Shown: piece by piece, positions 15,993-25,568 of the stretch
Layout: every line of letters starts with the position of its first letter
Numbering within the stretch: position 1 is the first letter of the stretch
Assembly (NCBI RefSeq): GCF_004121075.1
Contig: NZ_RHLN01000024.1
Coordinates: forward strand, 1-48,187
Direction of reading: 5' to 3'
DNA from: Lutibacter sp. HS1-25
GTDB taxonomy: Bacteria; Bacteroidota; Bacteroidia; Flavobacteriales; Flavobacteriaceae
DNA: 48,187 bases
Notes under the pieces: model-generated
Told to the model about the DNA's origin: nothing
Databases searched by the model: none
What the model saw: the letters and a program-made list of their open reading frames with translations, nothing else
Made by a program: the position numbers and the translations under genes

Positions 15993-16946
15993 ATGGTAAA
16001 ACTAAGTAGAGATGATATTTACATTATTAGCCAAAACAGCAATTGGTCTGCAAAAGGTGTTCAAAGCATTTTAAAACAAAATATTTACAGTTCGCCAACA
16101 TCTTGGCAACAATTTTTAAGGTTGTTTTTTTTAAGTTTGGGTATTGGTTTTGCAACCTTTGGCGTTCTTTTCTTTTTTGCTTACAACTGGGCAGATTTGC
16201 ATAAGTTTGTTAAGCTGGGTTTAATGGAAGGGCTTATAATTATTACAACATTTGTAGTTTTATTCTCAAAATTTAATGACCTAATTAAGAATTTAGCGCT
16301 TACAAGTGCATCGATTTTAGTTGGTGTTTTATTTGCTGTTTTTGGTCAAATTTATCAAACTGGCGCAAATGCATACGATTTTTTCTTAGGTTGGACTTTA
16401 TTTATAAGTCTTTGGGTTTTAATCTCAAATTTTGCACCGCTTTGGCTTATTTATCTTACCCTAATCAACACAACCTTGGTTTTATATTCGCAACAAGTTG
16501 CACAAGATTGGTCAGGTGTTTTTATTTCAACATTGCTTTTATTAGTTAACTCTTTATTCTTCATCTTTTTTATAGTTGGATTCAAAAAAATAACCAAAAT
16601 TTCTTTTCCAAAATGGTTTTTTTATACCATTGCTTTGGCTGCAATTTTTTCAGCAACCATAGGTATTGTAATTGGTATTTTCAGCAAATTTGACATTTCA
16701 TTTTGGACATTATTTGTGCTAACTTCAATTTTATATGCTTCTGCTGTTTGGTATAGTTTACAAATTAATACTACCTTTTATCTTGCTATCATAGCATTTA
16801 GTTTGGTTGTAATTATTACCTCTTTTTTAATAAAAATTTTTAAAAGTGATGCTTCCTATTTAATAGTAACCTTATTTATTATTGGAAGTATAACTTTTTC
16901 AATTAAACTGCTATTAGACCTTCAAAAAAAATGGACAAATGGATAA
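15993..16946 (+). CDS. DUF2157 membrane protein
   Basis: 317 residues. A soluble N-terminal domain of about 45 residues (KLSRDDIYIISQNSNWSAKGVQSILKQNIYSSP) precedes eight or so hydrophobic segments, first FFLSLGIGFATFGVLFFFAYNWADL, which is the DUF2157 signature (GxxFxxxGVxxFFAYNW). VGVLFAVFGQIYQTGANAYDFFLGWTLF is the other family landmark. Function is unknown. Its last 8 bases overlap the DUF4401 gene, and a GDYXXLXY gene follows; this set occurs together in many bacteria and the last two components probably work with it in the inner membrane. Confidence 0.9.
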   Translation: MVKLSRDDIYIISQNSNWSAKGVQSILKQNIYSSPTSWQQFLRLFFLSLGIGFATFGVLFFFAYNWADLHKFVKLGLMEGLIIITTFVVLFSKFNDLIKNLALTSASILVGVLFAVFGQIYQTGANAYDFFLGWTLFISLWVLISNFAPLWLIYLTLINTTLVLYSQQVAQDWSGVFISTLLLLVNSLFFIFFIVGFKKITKISFPKWFFYTIALAAIFSATIGIVIGIFSKFDISFWTLFVLTSILYASAVWYSLQINTTFYLAIIAFSLVVIITSFLIKIFKSDASYLIVTLFIIGSITFSIKLLLDLQKKWTNG

Positions 16947-18015
16947 AAATGAGCAAATACTCGCAACATTAAAGTCTGTTCAAGATTTTGAAGGCAAAGA
17001 ATTTCAATGCAATGAACAAGCTATTTTATTAGAATATCAAAAAAGAGAACAAAACAAAACCAGCTTGGCAATTAAAATACTTTCGTTATTTGGAGGATTT
17101 TTTGCTACCCAGTCATTTCTTGGTTTTTTAAGTTTAATGGGCTTGTTTGATTCTCCAACCGCACTTGTTGCCGTTGGTATTGCATTTGTAATTGCGGCCA
17201 TTTCAATTAATAAAAAATTTGATAAAATAATTTTCGACACTATAAGTATTTCAGCCTATGTTACTGGTTTGGTACTTTTAGGTATAGGTTTACACTTTTT
17301 TAATGCAACTAATAGTGTAATTGCACTGGCTATTTTTGTAGTTGCATTTATAACTTTGGTGCTAAATCAAACCTATATATTGTCGTTTGTTGCTGTAATT
17401 ACTGCTTGTGGCAGCATACTTAGTTTAATTATTTTGAACAAGGTTTATGAACTTTTTCAAATGTACACCGTTTTAATAGCGGCAATGTTAACTTATGTTA
17501 TTTTAAATGAAGGTAAAATTATTACCATAAACAACAAGTTTTCAAAACTTTACAACCCAATTCGCATTGGCTTGATCTTTTCGCTGCTATTTGGATTGGC
17601 TTTTTTAGGCAATAGAACCATTTTAGATTTAAACATTGGTTTTATATGGTTGTCTTCGGTAATGTTAATGCTGCTTGTTATTTATTTAGTAAGTCAAATT
17701 GTTAAAATTTTAGAAGTAACAGACAAAAAAAATCAAATTACAATTTACCTGCTTACTGTTTTGGTATTGTCGTCAACAATTTTTGCGCCATCAATTTTGG
17801 GTGCAATTTTAATTGTTTTACTGTGTTTTTTAGTGAATTATAAAACAGGATTGGTTATTGGAATCATTGCACTTATTTACTTTATTTCGCAGTATTATTA
17901 CGACCTCAATTTTAGCTTACTCACTAAATCTATTATTTTAATTGTTTCGGGCATATTGTTTTTGGTGTTTTATGCATTTATTCATAAAAAAAGCGTTCAA
18001 AATGAAAAAATTTAA
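16939..18015 (+). CDS. DUF4401 membrane protein
   Basis: 358 residues. After a charged N-terminal part (EQILATLKSVQDFEGKEFQCNEQ) come about ten hydrophobic segments, beginning ILSLFGGFFATQSFLGFLSLMGLF. In family and position it matches DUF4401, the usual partner of DUF2157 and GDYXXLXY proteins. It overlaps the preceding gene by 8 bases and the next gene by 14, so the three are one translational unit. No known biochemical activity. Confidence 0.85.
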   Translation: MDKNEQILATLKSVQDFEGKEFQCNEQAILLEYQKREQNKTSLAIKILSLFGGFFATQSFLGFLSLMGLFDSPTALVAVGIAFVIAAISINKKFDKIIFDTISISAYVTGLVLLGIGLHFFNATNSVIALAIFVVAFITLVLNQTYILSFVAVITACGSILSLIILNKVYELFQMYTVLIAAMLTYVILNEGKIITINNKFSKLYNPIRIGLIFSLLFGLAFLGNRTILDLNIGFIWLSSVMLMLLVIYLVSQIVKILEVTDKKNQITIYLLTVLVLSSTIFAPSILGAILIVLLCFLVNYKTGLVIGIIALIYFISQYYYDLNFSLLTKSIILIVSGILFLVFYAFIHKKSVQNEKI

Positions 18016-18487
18016 ATGGATCATTATTTTTATAAATCTGCTGCTACTGTTGGTGTTATTTAACAATTCAATCGTAAAAAAAGAAGCAATTTTATCTGAA
18101 GGAAAACTGATACTTTTAGAATTGGCTCCCGTAGATCCACGATCTTTAATGCAAGGCGATTATATGCGTTTGAATTATAAGATTTCTGAAAAAAATAGTG
18201 TAGAGAGTATTTCCAAACGCGGTTTTATAGTTGTTAAAACCAATAAGGAAGGAATTGCTGAAAGAATAAGAATTCAACCTAAAAAAACACCTTTAAACAA
18301 TGATGAATTTTTAATTGAATATACTTTGGGCAACTGGAATATGAACATTGGTGCCGAATCTTTCTTTTTTGAAGAAGGCCAAGCTGAAAAATACGAAAAA
18401 GCAAAATATGGAGGTTTACAGGTTGATGGTAAAGGCAACAGTATTTTAGTTGGACTTTATAATGAAAACCTCCATAAGATTGAATAA
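18002..18487 (+). CDS. GDYXXLXY-domain protein
   Basis: 161 residues from ATG 18002 (MKKFKWIIIFINLLLLLVLF), which overlaps the end of the DUF4401 gene by 14 bases; a longer frame from 17942 would add an unlikely MFRAYCFWCF extension. One N-terminal membrane helix is followed by LLELAPVDPRSLMQGDYMRLNYKIS, the exact GDYxxLxY motif (GDYMRLNY near residue 57). The rest is a periplasmic beta domain. Third member of the DUF2157-DUF4401-GDYXXLXY set; role unknown. Confidence 0.92.
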   Translation: MKKFKWIIIFINLLLLLVLFNNSIVKKEAILSEGKLILLELAPVDPRSLMQGDYMRLNYKISEKNSVESISKRGFIVVKTNKEGIAERIRIQPKKTPLNNDEFLIEYTLGNWNMNIGAESFFFEEGQAEKYEKAKYGGLQVDGKGNSILVGLYNENLHKIE

Positions 18488-18493
18488 AATTTT

Positions 18494-18511
18494 AAAACCT
18501 ATTTAGGTTTT
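18494..18511. terminator. Bidirectional terminator between convergent genes
   Basis: AAAACCTA (18494-18501) and TAGGTTTT (18504-18511) form a short hairpin with A-rich and T-rich flanks, usable in both directions. It overlaps the stop codon region of the helicase gene. Confidence 0.5.
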
Positions 18512-19776
18512 TTACCGTAAAATTTACGCTTTGGTTTTTTAGCTGTTTCACCTTCTTTAGGTTTGTGTTCAGCTTTTCTATTGTTTTTTTTACGTTGATT
18601 TTTTGTTGGTTTTTGAACCAAAGGAACTTCTTCATTGTCATCCAATAAAAAAGGATGTTCTTCAATTACAGGAATTTGCTGATTAATTAACTTTTGAATA
18701 TCTCTTAAATATTCTTTTTCTTCAACATTACAAAAAGAAAGTGCAATTCCGCTGGCTTTTGCACGTCCGGTTCTACCAATTCTATGCACATAAGTTTCCG
18801 GAATATTTGGCAAATCGTAATTAATTACCAATTGTAATTCTTCAATATCAATACCTCTGGCAGCAATATCTGTGGCAATTAATACGTGTAAATTACCATC
18901 TTTAAAATCGTTTAAAGCACGCTGACGTGCACCTTGCGATTTATTACCGTGAATGGCAGCTGCTTTTATATGTGATTTAGCCAACATACGCACTACTTTA
19001 TCGGCTCCGTGCTTGGTTCTTGAAAACACCAAAACAGATGCATCTGGATTTTCTTCAATTAAATGAACCAACAAATTAGGCTTGTTAGATTTACTCACAA
19101 AATAAACAGCTTGTTCAACTTTTTCAGCAGTTGCCTGTTTGGGTTTTATGGTTACTTTTTCGTAATTTCCTAAAATATTTCGAGATAAATCTATAATAGA
19201 AGCGGGCATTGTTGCCGAGAAAAACAACGATTGTCGTTTTGCAGGCAACATGGCAATTAGTTTTTTTATGTCGTGAATAAAGCCCATATCTAACATTTGA
19301 TCGGCTTCATCTAACACAAAATATTTCACATCTTTTAAACTGATAAAACCTTGTGAAATTAGGTCTAACAAACGACCTGGAGTTGCCACTAAAATATCAG
19401 TACCTCTGCGCAACGAATCTGTTTGTCCGCCCTGTTTTACACCACCAAAAATAACTGTATTTTTTATGTTTGTAAACTGACCATAGGCCGTAATATTGTC
19501 ATTAATTTGAATTGCTAATTCGCGCGTTGGCGTAACAATCAACGCTTTTATTTTGCGTTTTCCCTTTAACTCTTGAATGCTATTGTATAAATGCTGAATA
19601 ATTGGAATTGTAAAAGCTGCTGTTTTTCCTGTTCCTGTTTGGGCACAACCTAATAAATCTTTTCGGTCTAATAAAATTGGAATGGATTGTTGTTGAATTG
19701 GAGTTGGATGTGTGTATCCTGCTATCTCTAGCGATTTTAAAATGGGTTCAATAACCCCTAAATCTTTAAATGTCAT
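18499..19776 (-). CDS. DEAD-box ATP-dependent RNA helicase, RhlE-like (second copy)
   Basis: 425 residues from ATG 19776 ([17 protein letters not shown]). Motifs in order: [13 protein letters not shown] (Q motif), [64 protein letters not shown], then a basic Lys-rich tail ([19 protein letters not shown]). Same architecture as the helicase at 6534-7772 but distinct in sequence, so an old paralog. The alternative TTG start at 19797 lies inside the -7 promoter box and can be dismissed. Bacteroidota commonly carry several RhlE-type helicases with basic tails for rRNA work. It converges on the GDYXXLXY gene with a shared terminator. Confidence 0.93.
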   Translation of the reverse strand: MTFKDLGVIEPILKSLEIAGYTHPTPIQQQSIPILLDRKDLLGCAQTGTGKTAAFTIPIIQHLYNSIQELKGKRKIKALIVTPTRELAIQINDNITAYGQFTNIKNTVIFGGVKQGGQTDSLRRGTDILVATPGRLLDLISQGFISLKDVKYFVLDEADQMLDMGFIHDIKKLIAMLPAKRQSLFFSATMPASIIDLSRNILGNYEKVTIKPKQATAEKVEQAVYFVSKSNKPNLLVHLIEENPDASVLVFSRTKHGADKVVRMLAKSHIKAAAIHGNKSQGARQRALNDFKDGNLHVLIATDIAARGIDIEELQLVINYDLPNIPETYVHRIGRTGRAKASGIALSFCNVEEKEYLRDIQKLINQQIPVIEEHPFLLDDNEEVPLVQKPTKNQRKKNNRKAEHKPKEGETAKKPKRKFYGKKPK

Positions 19777-19794
19777 ATAACTTAAATAAGGCAA

Positions 19795-19802
19795 CAAAGG
19801 TA
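19795..19802 (-). promoter_or_regulatory. -7 promoter box of second helicase gene
   Basis: TACCTTTG on the minus strand, exact TAnnTTTG match, 18 nt before ATG 19776. It contains the false TTG start at 19797. Confidence 0.65.
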
Positions 19803-19914
19803 GGTTAATTGTTTGGATAAACAGTTTTTACCTAAAAATGGCCTTTAATTTTGCATATATAAATCGATTTAGTAGATATCTGGTTAAGTTTAAACAGCTT
19901 ACAATTGTATTGTT

Positions 19915-19922
19915 TATTTTTG
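19915..19922 (+). promoter_or_regulatory. -7 promoter box of the HAD hydrolase gene
   Basis: TATTTTTG, exact TAnnTTTG match, 22 nt before ATG 19945. Confidence 0.65.
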
Positions 19923-19944
19923 CAAACTTATAATAAAAGGCAAT

Positions 19945-20751
19945 ATGAGTTATCAGTTAATTTGTTCCGATATTGATGGAACACTTTTAAATAAAGACCG
20001 AGAATTATCTAAACAAACAATCGCTCAGGTGCAACGTGTTTCACCTATTCCATTTGTGCTTATTTCATCTCGAATGCCAAAAGGAATGCGTCATTTACAA
20101 AAAGAATTTAAAAACGAGTCTACTCCTTTAATTGCTTATAATGGCGGATTGGTTTTAAATAATGAAAAAGTATTGCATTCTACTTTTATTAAAAATGAAG
20201 TATTGGCACAAATTATTGATCAGTGCGAAAATACAAATGTACATTTAAGCTTGTTTCATGCAGACGAATGGTATGTGCCTGCTATGGATTATTGGGCTAA
20301 ACGCGAAGAAAACAACACCAAAGTAACTCCTGTTATAAAATCTCCTGTTGATGTTTTAACATCTTGGGTTGCTGAAGAAAAAGGAGCGCATAAAATTATG
20401 TGTATGGGCGATGCTGAAGAAATTGACACATTGTATAAATGGTTGGAAAATAATTTTTCAGATGAAATTATGTTGTACCGTTCAAAAGATACTTATATCG
20501 AAATTTCGCATAAAAATATTTCTAAAAAAACCGCTATTGAAGTTTTGTTAAAACAATGTTACACCAATATTTCAATGGAAAAAGTAATTGCTTTTGGCGA
20601 TAATTACAACGATATTGAAATGCTAAAAGCTGTTGGTTTGGGTATTGCCGTAGCAAATGCCAATGAAGAAGTTTTAAAAGTAGCAAAAGCCATTACCGAT
20701 AGCAATAAAAAAGACGGTGTAGCAAAAGCCATTAAAGAGTTTATTGGGTAA
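19945..20751 (+). CDS. Cof-type HAD-IIB family phosphatase
   Basis: 268 residues, typical length. HAD motif I is SDIDGTLLNKDREL (residues 8-21) with the nucleophile Asp; motif II is FVLISSRMPKGM; the cap domain (about 85-190) is of the IIB type; motif III Lys is in HKNISKKTAIEVLL; motif IV is FGDNYNDIEMLKAVG. Cof/YidA-type enzymes dephosphorylate sugar phosphates, pyridoxal phosphate or nucleotides in the cytosol; the substrate is not predictable. The heptamer array begins 36 nt after its stop. Confidence 0.93.
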   Translation: MSYQLICSDIDGTLLNKDRELSKQTIAQVQRVSPIPFVLISSRMPKGMRHLQKEFKNESTPLIAYNGGLVLNNEKVLHSTFIKNEVLAQIIDQCENTNVHLSLFHADEWYVPAMDYWAKREENNTKVTPVIKSPVDVLTSWVAEEKGAHKIMCMGDAEEIDTLYKWLENNFSDEIMLYRSKDTYIEISHKNISKKTAIEVLLKQCYTNISMEKVIAFGDNYNDIEMLKAVGLGIAVANANEEVLKVAKAITDSNKKDGVAKAIKEFIG

Positions 20752-20787
20752 AGACTGAAGAATTTATTTTAGTACCTAGTATCTAAA

Positions 20788-21039
20788 AATTTACAATTGA
20801 TAATTGATAATTTACAATTGATAATTGATAATTGATAATTTACAATTGATAATTGATAATTGATAATTTACAATTCATAATTCGTAATTGATAATTCGTA
20901 ATTCGTAATTGATAATTGATAATTGATAATTGATAATTGATAATTGATAATTTACAATTTACAATTCATAATTCGTAATTGATAATTCGTAATTCGTAAT
21001 TCGTAATTCGTAATTCGTAATTCGTAATTCGTAATTCAA
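20788..21039. repeat. Tandem array of 36 heptamers AATT+NNN, in perfect phase
   Basis: 252 bases divide without a single insertion or deletion into 36 seven-base units. Every unit starts AATT; the last three bases are GAT (16 units), CGT (11), TAC (6), CAT (2) or CAA (1, the last). Order is structured: TAC followed by two or three GAT recurs at the left; a six-unit block TAC-CAT-CGT-GAT-CGT-CGT occurs at units 12-17 and again at 25-30; seven CGT units in a row (29-35) close the array. It lies between the convergent HAD and rsmI genes and ends two bases from the rsmI stop. Too short in unit and without spacers for a CRISPR. Confidence 0.97.
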
Positions 21040-21041
21040 AA

Positions 21042-21719
21042 TTAAACCTTCTTCCCGCCAACTACAACAACAAATTCGCCTTTTGGATCCTTTTTTGTAA
21101 AATGAGCCAAAACTTCGGCCACTGTTCCTCTTACAGTTTCTTCGTATAATTTTGTCAATTCTCTTGAAACTGCAATAGGACGATCTTCACCAAAATATTC
21201 AATAAAATTAGTCAAAGTTTTAACCAATTTGTGAGGCGATTCGTAAAAAATCATCGTTCGGGTTTCTTCAGCTAAAAAAGTAAGACGCGTTTGACGCCCT
21301 TTTTTCACAGGTAAAAATCCTTCAAATACAAATTTATCATTAGGCAAACCACTATTAACCAAAGCAGGCACAAAAGCGGTGGCGCCTGGTAAACATTCAA
21401 TTTCAATTCCATTTTCAATACAAGCTCTTGTTAACAAAAAACCTGGATCAGAAATTGCTGGTGTTCCTGCATCAGAAATCAAAGCAATAGCATCGCCATT
21501 TTTTATGCGTTGCACAATATTTTCAACCGTTTTATGCTCGTTGTGCATATGGTGACTGTGCATATGTGTTGAAATATCGAAATGTTTCAATAATTTTCCG
21601 CTGGTACGCGTATCTTCAGCTAAAATTAAATCTACTTCTTTTAAAACTTTTACAGCTCTAAAAGTCATATCCTCTAAATTTCCAATAGGAGTTGGTACTA
21701 AATATAATTTTGATTCCAA
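21042..21719 (-). CDS. rsmI: 16S rRNA (cytidine(1402)-2'-O)-methyltransferase RsmI
   Basis: 225 residues. KLYLVPTPIGNLEDMTFRAV at the start, LILAEDTRTSGKLLKHF near 32, ALISDAGTPAISDPGFLL near 82 and ECLPGATAFVPALVNSGLP near 108 are the RsmI/tetrapyrrole-methylase-fold landmarks; FYESPHKLVKTL follows. The enzyme uses SAM to 2'-O-methylate C1402 in the ribosomal P site. It is shorter than E. coli RsmI (286) because the C-terminal domain is absent, which is common in Bacteroidota. It lies 39 nt downstream of the acyl-CoA ligase and may share its transcript. Confidence 0.95.
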   Translation of the reverse strand: MESKLYLVPTPIGNLEDMTFRAVKVLKEVDLILAEDTRTSGKLLKHFDISTHMHSHHMHNEHKTVENIVQRIKNGDAIALISDAGTPAISDPGFLLTRACIENGIEIECLPGATAFVPALVNSGLPNDKFVFEGFLPVKKGRQTRLTFLAEETRTMIFYESPHKLVKTLTNFIEYFGEDRPIAVSRELTKLYEETVRGTVAEVLAHFTKKDPKGEFVVVVGGKKV

Positions 21720-21758
21720 ATTGTTGAATGTTATTTTAGATCATTTAAAGTTACAAAG

Positions 21759-23555
21759 TTAATCTTTATACATTTTATCTATCAGCTCTTTATATTTTTG
21801 TTGAATTACTTTGCGTTTTAACTTTAAAGTTGCTGTAATTTCACCAGCTTCAATGCTAAATTCTTTAGGCAATAAAGTAAATTTTTTAATTTTTTCGAAC
21901 TTAGAAAATTCTTTTTGCAACTCTTCAAATCGTTTTTCAAACAAATCTTTAATTTGATTGTGGTTGATTAATTCTTCAACATCTTTAAAACTAATTTTAT
22001 GCTCTAAAGCGTATTTTTTTAAGTTTTCAAAACTTGGCACCGCCAAAGCAGTAACGTATTTTTGCTGATCGCCAATAACTGCAATTTGTTCAATAAAAGC
22101 ATCGTTAATCATTGCCATTTCTAATTTTTGAGGCGCAATGTATTTTCCTCCCGATGTTTTCATTAAATCTTTAATTCTGTCTGTAATTACCAAATTACCT
22201 TCGGCATCCATAGTACCAGCATCACCTGTACAAAACCAACCATCTTTAAAAACTTCAGCAGTTTCAGCAGGTTTTTTGTAATAGCCTTTCATAACACCAG
22301 GACCTTTAACCATAATTTCACTGTTTTCTCCAATTTTAATTTGGGTACCGTGTATTGTTTTTCCTGCGGAATTGAACTCAAAATGTTTATATCCAAATAA
22401 TGAAACTGTTGCGGTTGTTTCGGTTAAGCCGTAACCACATTTGATATTTAAGCCAAACGAATGAAAAAATGAAACCATATCTGCCGCCAAAGGTGCACCA
22501 CCACAAGGCATAAATTTAATACGACCACCAAAAACGTCTCTTAACTTACTCAACACCAATTTATCGGCAATTTTGTATTTTAATTTTAAAGCAAATGGTA
22601 CTTTTTTATCAAGTCGTTTGTGTTTGTTATAATAAGCATTTCCAATACCCAAAGCCCAACTGGCTAATTTCATTTTTATTGGCGAAGCTTCTTTTCTTTT
22701 ATCTTGAATTGCAGCAAATATTTTTTCAAAAATACGAGGCACCGTACACATTACTGTTGGCTTTACTTCTTTTAAAACCTCAGCAATTAATTTTGGATTT
22801 TGATTAAAATAAACTTCAATGCCACGATGCAAACAAAAGAACACCCAACTGCGTTCGTAAATATGACTTAATGGTAAAAAACTTAACGAAACATCTTTTT
22901 CAGAAACATCTAATTCAAAATCATGCGCCACCAAAGAAGCTGCAAAATTATGGTGATCTAACATAACACCTTTTGGTTCTCCGGTTGTACCCGAAGTATA
23001 AATAATACTAGCCAAATCGCTTAAATCACATTCAAAATGTCTTTTTTGAAGTTCAGTTTTAATAGCTGTATTGGTTTCAACAGCCATAAAATCTTTAAAA
23101 TAAACCGAGTTTACTTCATTTTGAAGTTTCACATTGTTATCAAAAACAACAATTAATTTTAAAAAAGCATTGCTTTCTAAAATTTTCAGCGCTTTGTTAT
23201 ATTCATCTTGACCACCAACAAAAACCACGCTAATTTCAGCATCGTTGATAATGTATTCAGCTTCATTTTTTGAATTGGTAGCGTAAATAGGAACCGTAAC
23301 CGCCCTAACACCCATAATTGCAATATCTGCAACAATCCACTGCGGCATATTTTCAGCAAAAATCGCAACGTTTTGTTGTACTGAAATTCCGAAATTTAAC
23401 AAAGATTGCGAAACCTTTTCTATCTGATTTTCAAACAATTCCCACGAAATTCCTTCCCACTTACCTAAAACCTCATTTTTAGAATAAATCGCATTTTTTG
23501 ACTTAAAACGTTTTGCGTTTTGTTTGATATCTTCAATTAAGTGTGTATATGCCAT
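21759..23555 (-). CDS. Long-chain acyl-CoA synthetase (AMP-forming)
   Basis: 598 residues, the usual length of the FAA1-like long-chain group. The AMP-binding P-loop is IIYTSGTTGEPKGVMLDHHN (near residue 188); LSFLPLSHIYERSW, GLNIKCGYGLTETTATV and the ATP/AMP-binding DGWFCTGDAGTMDAEGNLVITDRIKD follow, then the C-terminal-domain segment TSGGKYIAPQKLE. The enzyme activates fatty acids to acyl-CoA at the inner face of the membrane, feeding degradation or lipid synthesis. A FadL-like barrel is present at 4920, but not adjacent. Start at ATG 23555 with a -7 box 52 nt upstream. Confidence 0.95.
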   Translation of the reverse strand: MAYTHLIEDIKQNAKRFKSKNAIYSKNEVLGKWEGISWELFENQIEKVSQSLLNFGISVQQNVAIFAENMPQWIVADIAIMGVRAVTVPIYATNSKNEAEYIINDAEISVVFVGGQDEYNKALKILESNAFLKLIVVFDNNVKLQNEVNSVYFKDFMAVETNTAIKTELQKRHFECDLSDLASIIYTSGTTGEPKGVMLDHHNFAASLVAHDFELDVSEKDVSLSFLPLSHIYERSWVFFCLHRGIEVYFNQNPKLIAEVLKEVKPTVMCTVPRIFEKIFAAIQDKRKEASPIKMKLASWALGIGNAYYNKHKRLDKKVPFALKLKYKIADKLVLSKLRDVFGGRIKFMPCGGAPLAADMVSFFHSFGLNIKCGYGLTETTATVSLFGYKHFEFNSAGKTIHGTQIKIGENSEIMVKGPGVMKGYYKKPAETAEVFKDGWFCTGDAGTMDAEGNLVITDRIKDLMKTSGGKYIAPQKLEMAMINDAFIEQIAVIGDQQKYVTALAVPSFENLKKYALEHKISFKDVEELINHNQIKDLFEKRFEELQKEFSKFEKIKKFTLLPKEFSIEAGEITATLKLKRKVIQQKYKELIDKMYKD

Positions 23556-23607
23556 GACTTGCCTGATTTTTGTTAAATTAATGAAATTTTATTGAATTTA
23601 ACACGCG

Positions 23608-23615
23608 CAAAGCTA
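23608..23615 (-). promoter_or_regulatory. -7 promoter box of acyl-CoA ligase (and rsmI)
   Basis: TAGCTTTG on the minus strand, exact TAnnTTTG match, 52 nt before the ATG. Confidence 0.55.
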
Positions 23616-23754
23616 TGAATAATTTGTTATTTGTAGTTATATAGACCAAAACGAAGATAAAGACTTAAATAAAAACTAGGTTTTAGTTGTGTTCTTAATC
23701 AAAATCAATCAACAAAAAAATAGAGATAACCCCTAAATCTATCTGCTAATTGAT

Positions 23755-23762
23755 TAAATTTG
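23755..23762 (+). promoter_or_regulatory. -7 promoter box of aspS
   Basis: TAAATTTG, exact TAnnTTTG match, 24 nt before ATG 23787. It contains the TTG at 23760 that a gene finder could take as start. Confidence 0.65.
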
Positions 23763-23786
23763 CAAACTGTTTTTAAAAAATATACA

Positions 23787-25535
23787 ATGTACAGAACACA
23801 TTCGAACGGAGAATTAAGATTAGAAAATGTTGGTCAAGAAGTTACCTTAGCTGGATGGGTGCAAAAAACACGCGACAAAGGATTTATGATTTGGGTTGAT
23901 TTGCGTGACCGTTATGGTATTACACAATTGATTTTTGATGAAGAGCGTACTTCAAAAGAAATGGTTGAAAAAGCCAAAACACTGGGTAGAGAGTTTGTGA
24001 TTCAAATTACTGGTGAAGTAATTGAACGTGTTTCAAAAAATAAAAATATTCCTACAGGTGAAGTTGAAATATTGGTAAAAGAATTGAAGGTTTTAAATAA
24101 ATCGTTAACACCTCCTTTTACTATTGAAGATGAAACTGATGGTGGTGATGAATTAAGAATGAAATATCGTTACTTAGATATTAGAAGAAATCCGGTAAAA
24201 GAAAACTTGATATTTCGTCACAAAGTAGCTATTGAAGTTCGTAAATATTTATCTGATAAAGGTTTTATTGAAGTTGAAACGCCTGTTTTAATTAAATCTA
24301 CACCAGAAGGTGCGCGTGATTTTGTGGTGCCAAGCCGTATGAATGAAGGTCAGTTTTATGCTTTACCACAATCGCCTCAAACATTTAAACAATTGTTAAT
24401 GGTTGGTGGTTTAGACAAGTATTTTCAAATTGTAAAATGTTTTAGAGACGAAGATTTACGTGCAGACAGACAACCAGAATTTACACAAATTGACTGTGAA
24501 ATGGCTTTTGTTGAACAAGAAGATATTTTAAATATGTTTGAAGGTTTAACCCGCCATTTATTAAAAGAAATAAAAGGTGTTGATGTGGCTGATTTCCCTC
24601 GTATGACTTATGATGATGCCATGAGAAAATACGGAAACGACAAACCAGACATACGTTTTGGTATGGAGTTTGGCGAATTAAATGAAGTTGCACAACACAA
24701 AGAATTTGGTGTTTTTAACAGCGCTGAATTGGTAGTTGGAATTGCTGTTCCTGGCGGAAATGCTTATACCAGAAAAGAAATTGACAATTTAATTGAGTGG
24801 ATAAAGCGTCCGCAAATTGGTGCTTTAGGTATGGTTTACGTTCGTTGTAACGAAGATGGTACTTACAAATCATCTGTAGATAAATTTTATACCGAAGAAG
24901 ATTTAGCCAAATGGGCTGAAGTTACTGGTGCAAAACCAGGAGACTTAATTTGTGTTTTATCGGGCAATGCACATAAAGTTCGTACGCAATTAAGTGCTTT
25001 GCGTATGGAGCTGGCAACACGTTTAAATTTACGCAATCCAGCCGAGTTTGCTCCTTTATGGGTGATGGATTTTCCGCTGTTAGAATGGGATGAAGAAACA
25101 AACCGTTACCATGCAATGCACCATCCATTTACATCTCCAAAACCTGAAGATATGCATTTGCTAGATACAGATCCAGGAAAAGTAAGAGCCAATGCATACG
25201 ATATGGTATTAAATGGTAATGAAATTGGTGGAGGATCTATTCGTATTTACGACAAAGCAACGCAGGCTTTGATGTTTGACCATTTAGGTTTTACACCCGA
25301 ACAGGCTAAAGAACAGTTCGGATTTTTAATGAATGCCTTTGAATATGGAGCGCCTCCACACGGTGGTTTGGCTTTTGGACTGGACAGATTGGTTGCTATT
25401 TTAGGCGGACAAGAAACAATTCGTGATTTTATTGCATTCCCAAAAAACAACAACGGACGTGATGTAATGATTGATGCCCCTTCGCATATTGATGATGCAC
25501 AATTAAAAGAGCTAAATCTTAAAATTGAATTATAA
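23787..25535 (+). CDS. aspS: Aspartyl-tRNA synthetase
   Basis: 582 residues from ATG 23787 ([21 protein letters not shown]). Order: N-terminal OB-fold anticodon-binding domain ([24 protein letters not shown]), motif 1 region ([20 protein letters not shown]), motif 2 ([19 protein letters not shown]), the bacterial insertion domain (about 290-410, [19 protein letters not shown]), and motif 3 ([16 protein letters not shown]). It charges tRNA-Asp for translation. The longer frame starting at TTG 23760 begins inside the promoter and is rejected. An essential housekeeping gene, monocistronic or leading into the potassium-transport genes 33 nt downstream. Confidence 0.97.
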   Translation: MYRTHSNGELRLENVGQEVTLAGWVQKTRDKGFMIWVDLRDRYGITQLIFDEERTSKEMVEKAKTLGREFVIQITGEVIERVSKNKNIPTGEVEILVKELKVLNKSLTPPFTIEDETDGGDELRMKYRYLDIRRNPVKENLIFRHKVAIEVRKYLSDKGFIEVETPVLIKSTPEGARDFVVPSRMNEGQFYALPQSPQTFKQLLMVGGLDKYFQIVKCFRDEDLRADRQPEFTQIDCEMAFVEQEDILNMFEGLTRHLLKEIKGVDVADFPRMTYDDAMRKYGNDKPDIRFGMEFGELNEVAQHKEFGVFNSAELVVGIAVPGGNAYTRKEIDNLIEWIKRPQIGALGMVYVRCNEDGTYKSSVDKFYTEEDLAKWAEVTGAKPGDLICVLSGNAHKVRTQLSALRMELATRLNLRNPAEFAPLWVMDFPLLEWDEETNRYHAMHHPFTSPKPEDMHLLDTDPGKVRANAYDMVLNGNEIGGGSIRIYDKATQALMFDHLGFTPEQAKEQFGFLMNAFEYGAPPHGGLAFGLDRLVAILGGQETIRDFIAFPKNNNGRDVMIDAPSHIDDAQLKELNLKIEL

Positions 25536-25568
25536 TTTTTAAACATAAACGTTTTTAAAAATTTAAAG

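Noticed and set aside
20788..21039. Possible CRISPR array
   Set aside because: Units are 7 bases with no spacers; no cas genes are nearby.
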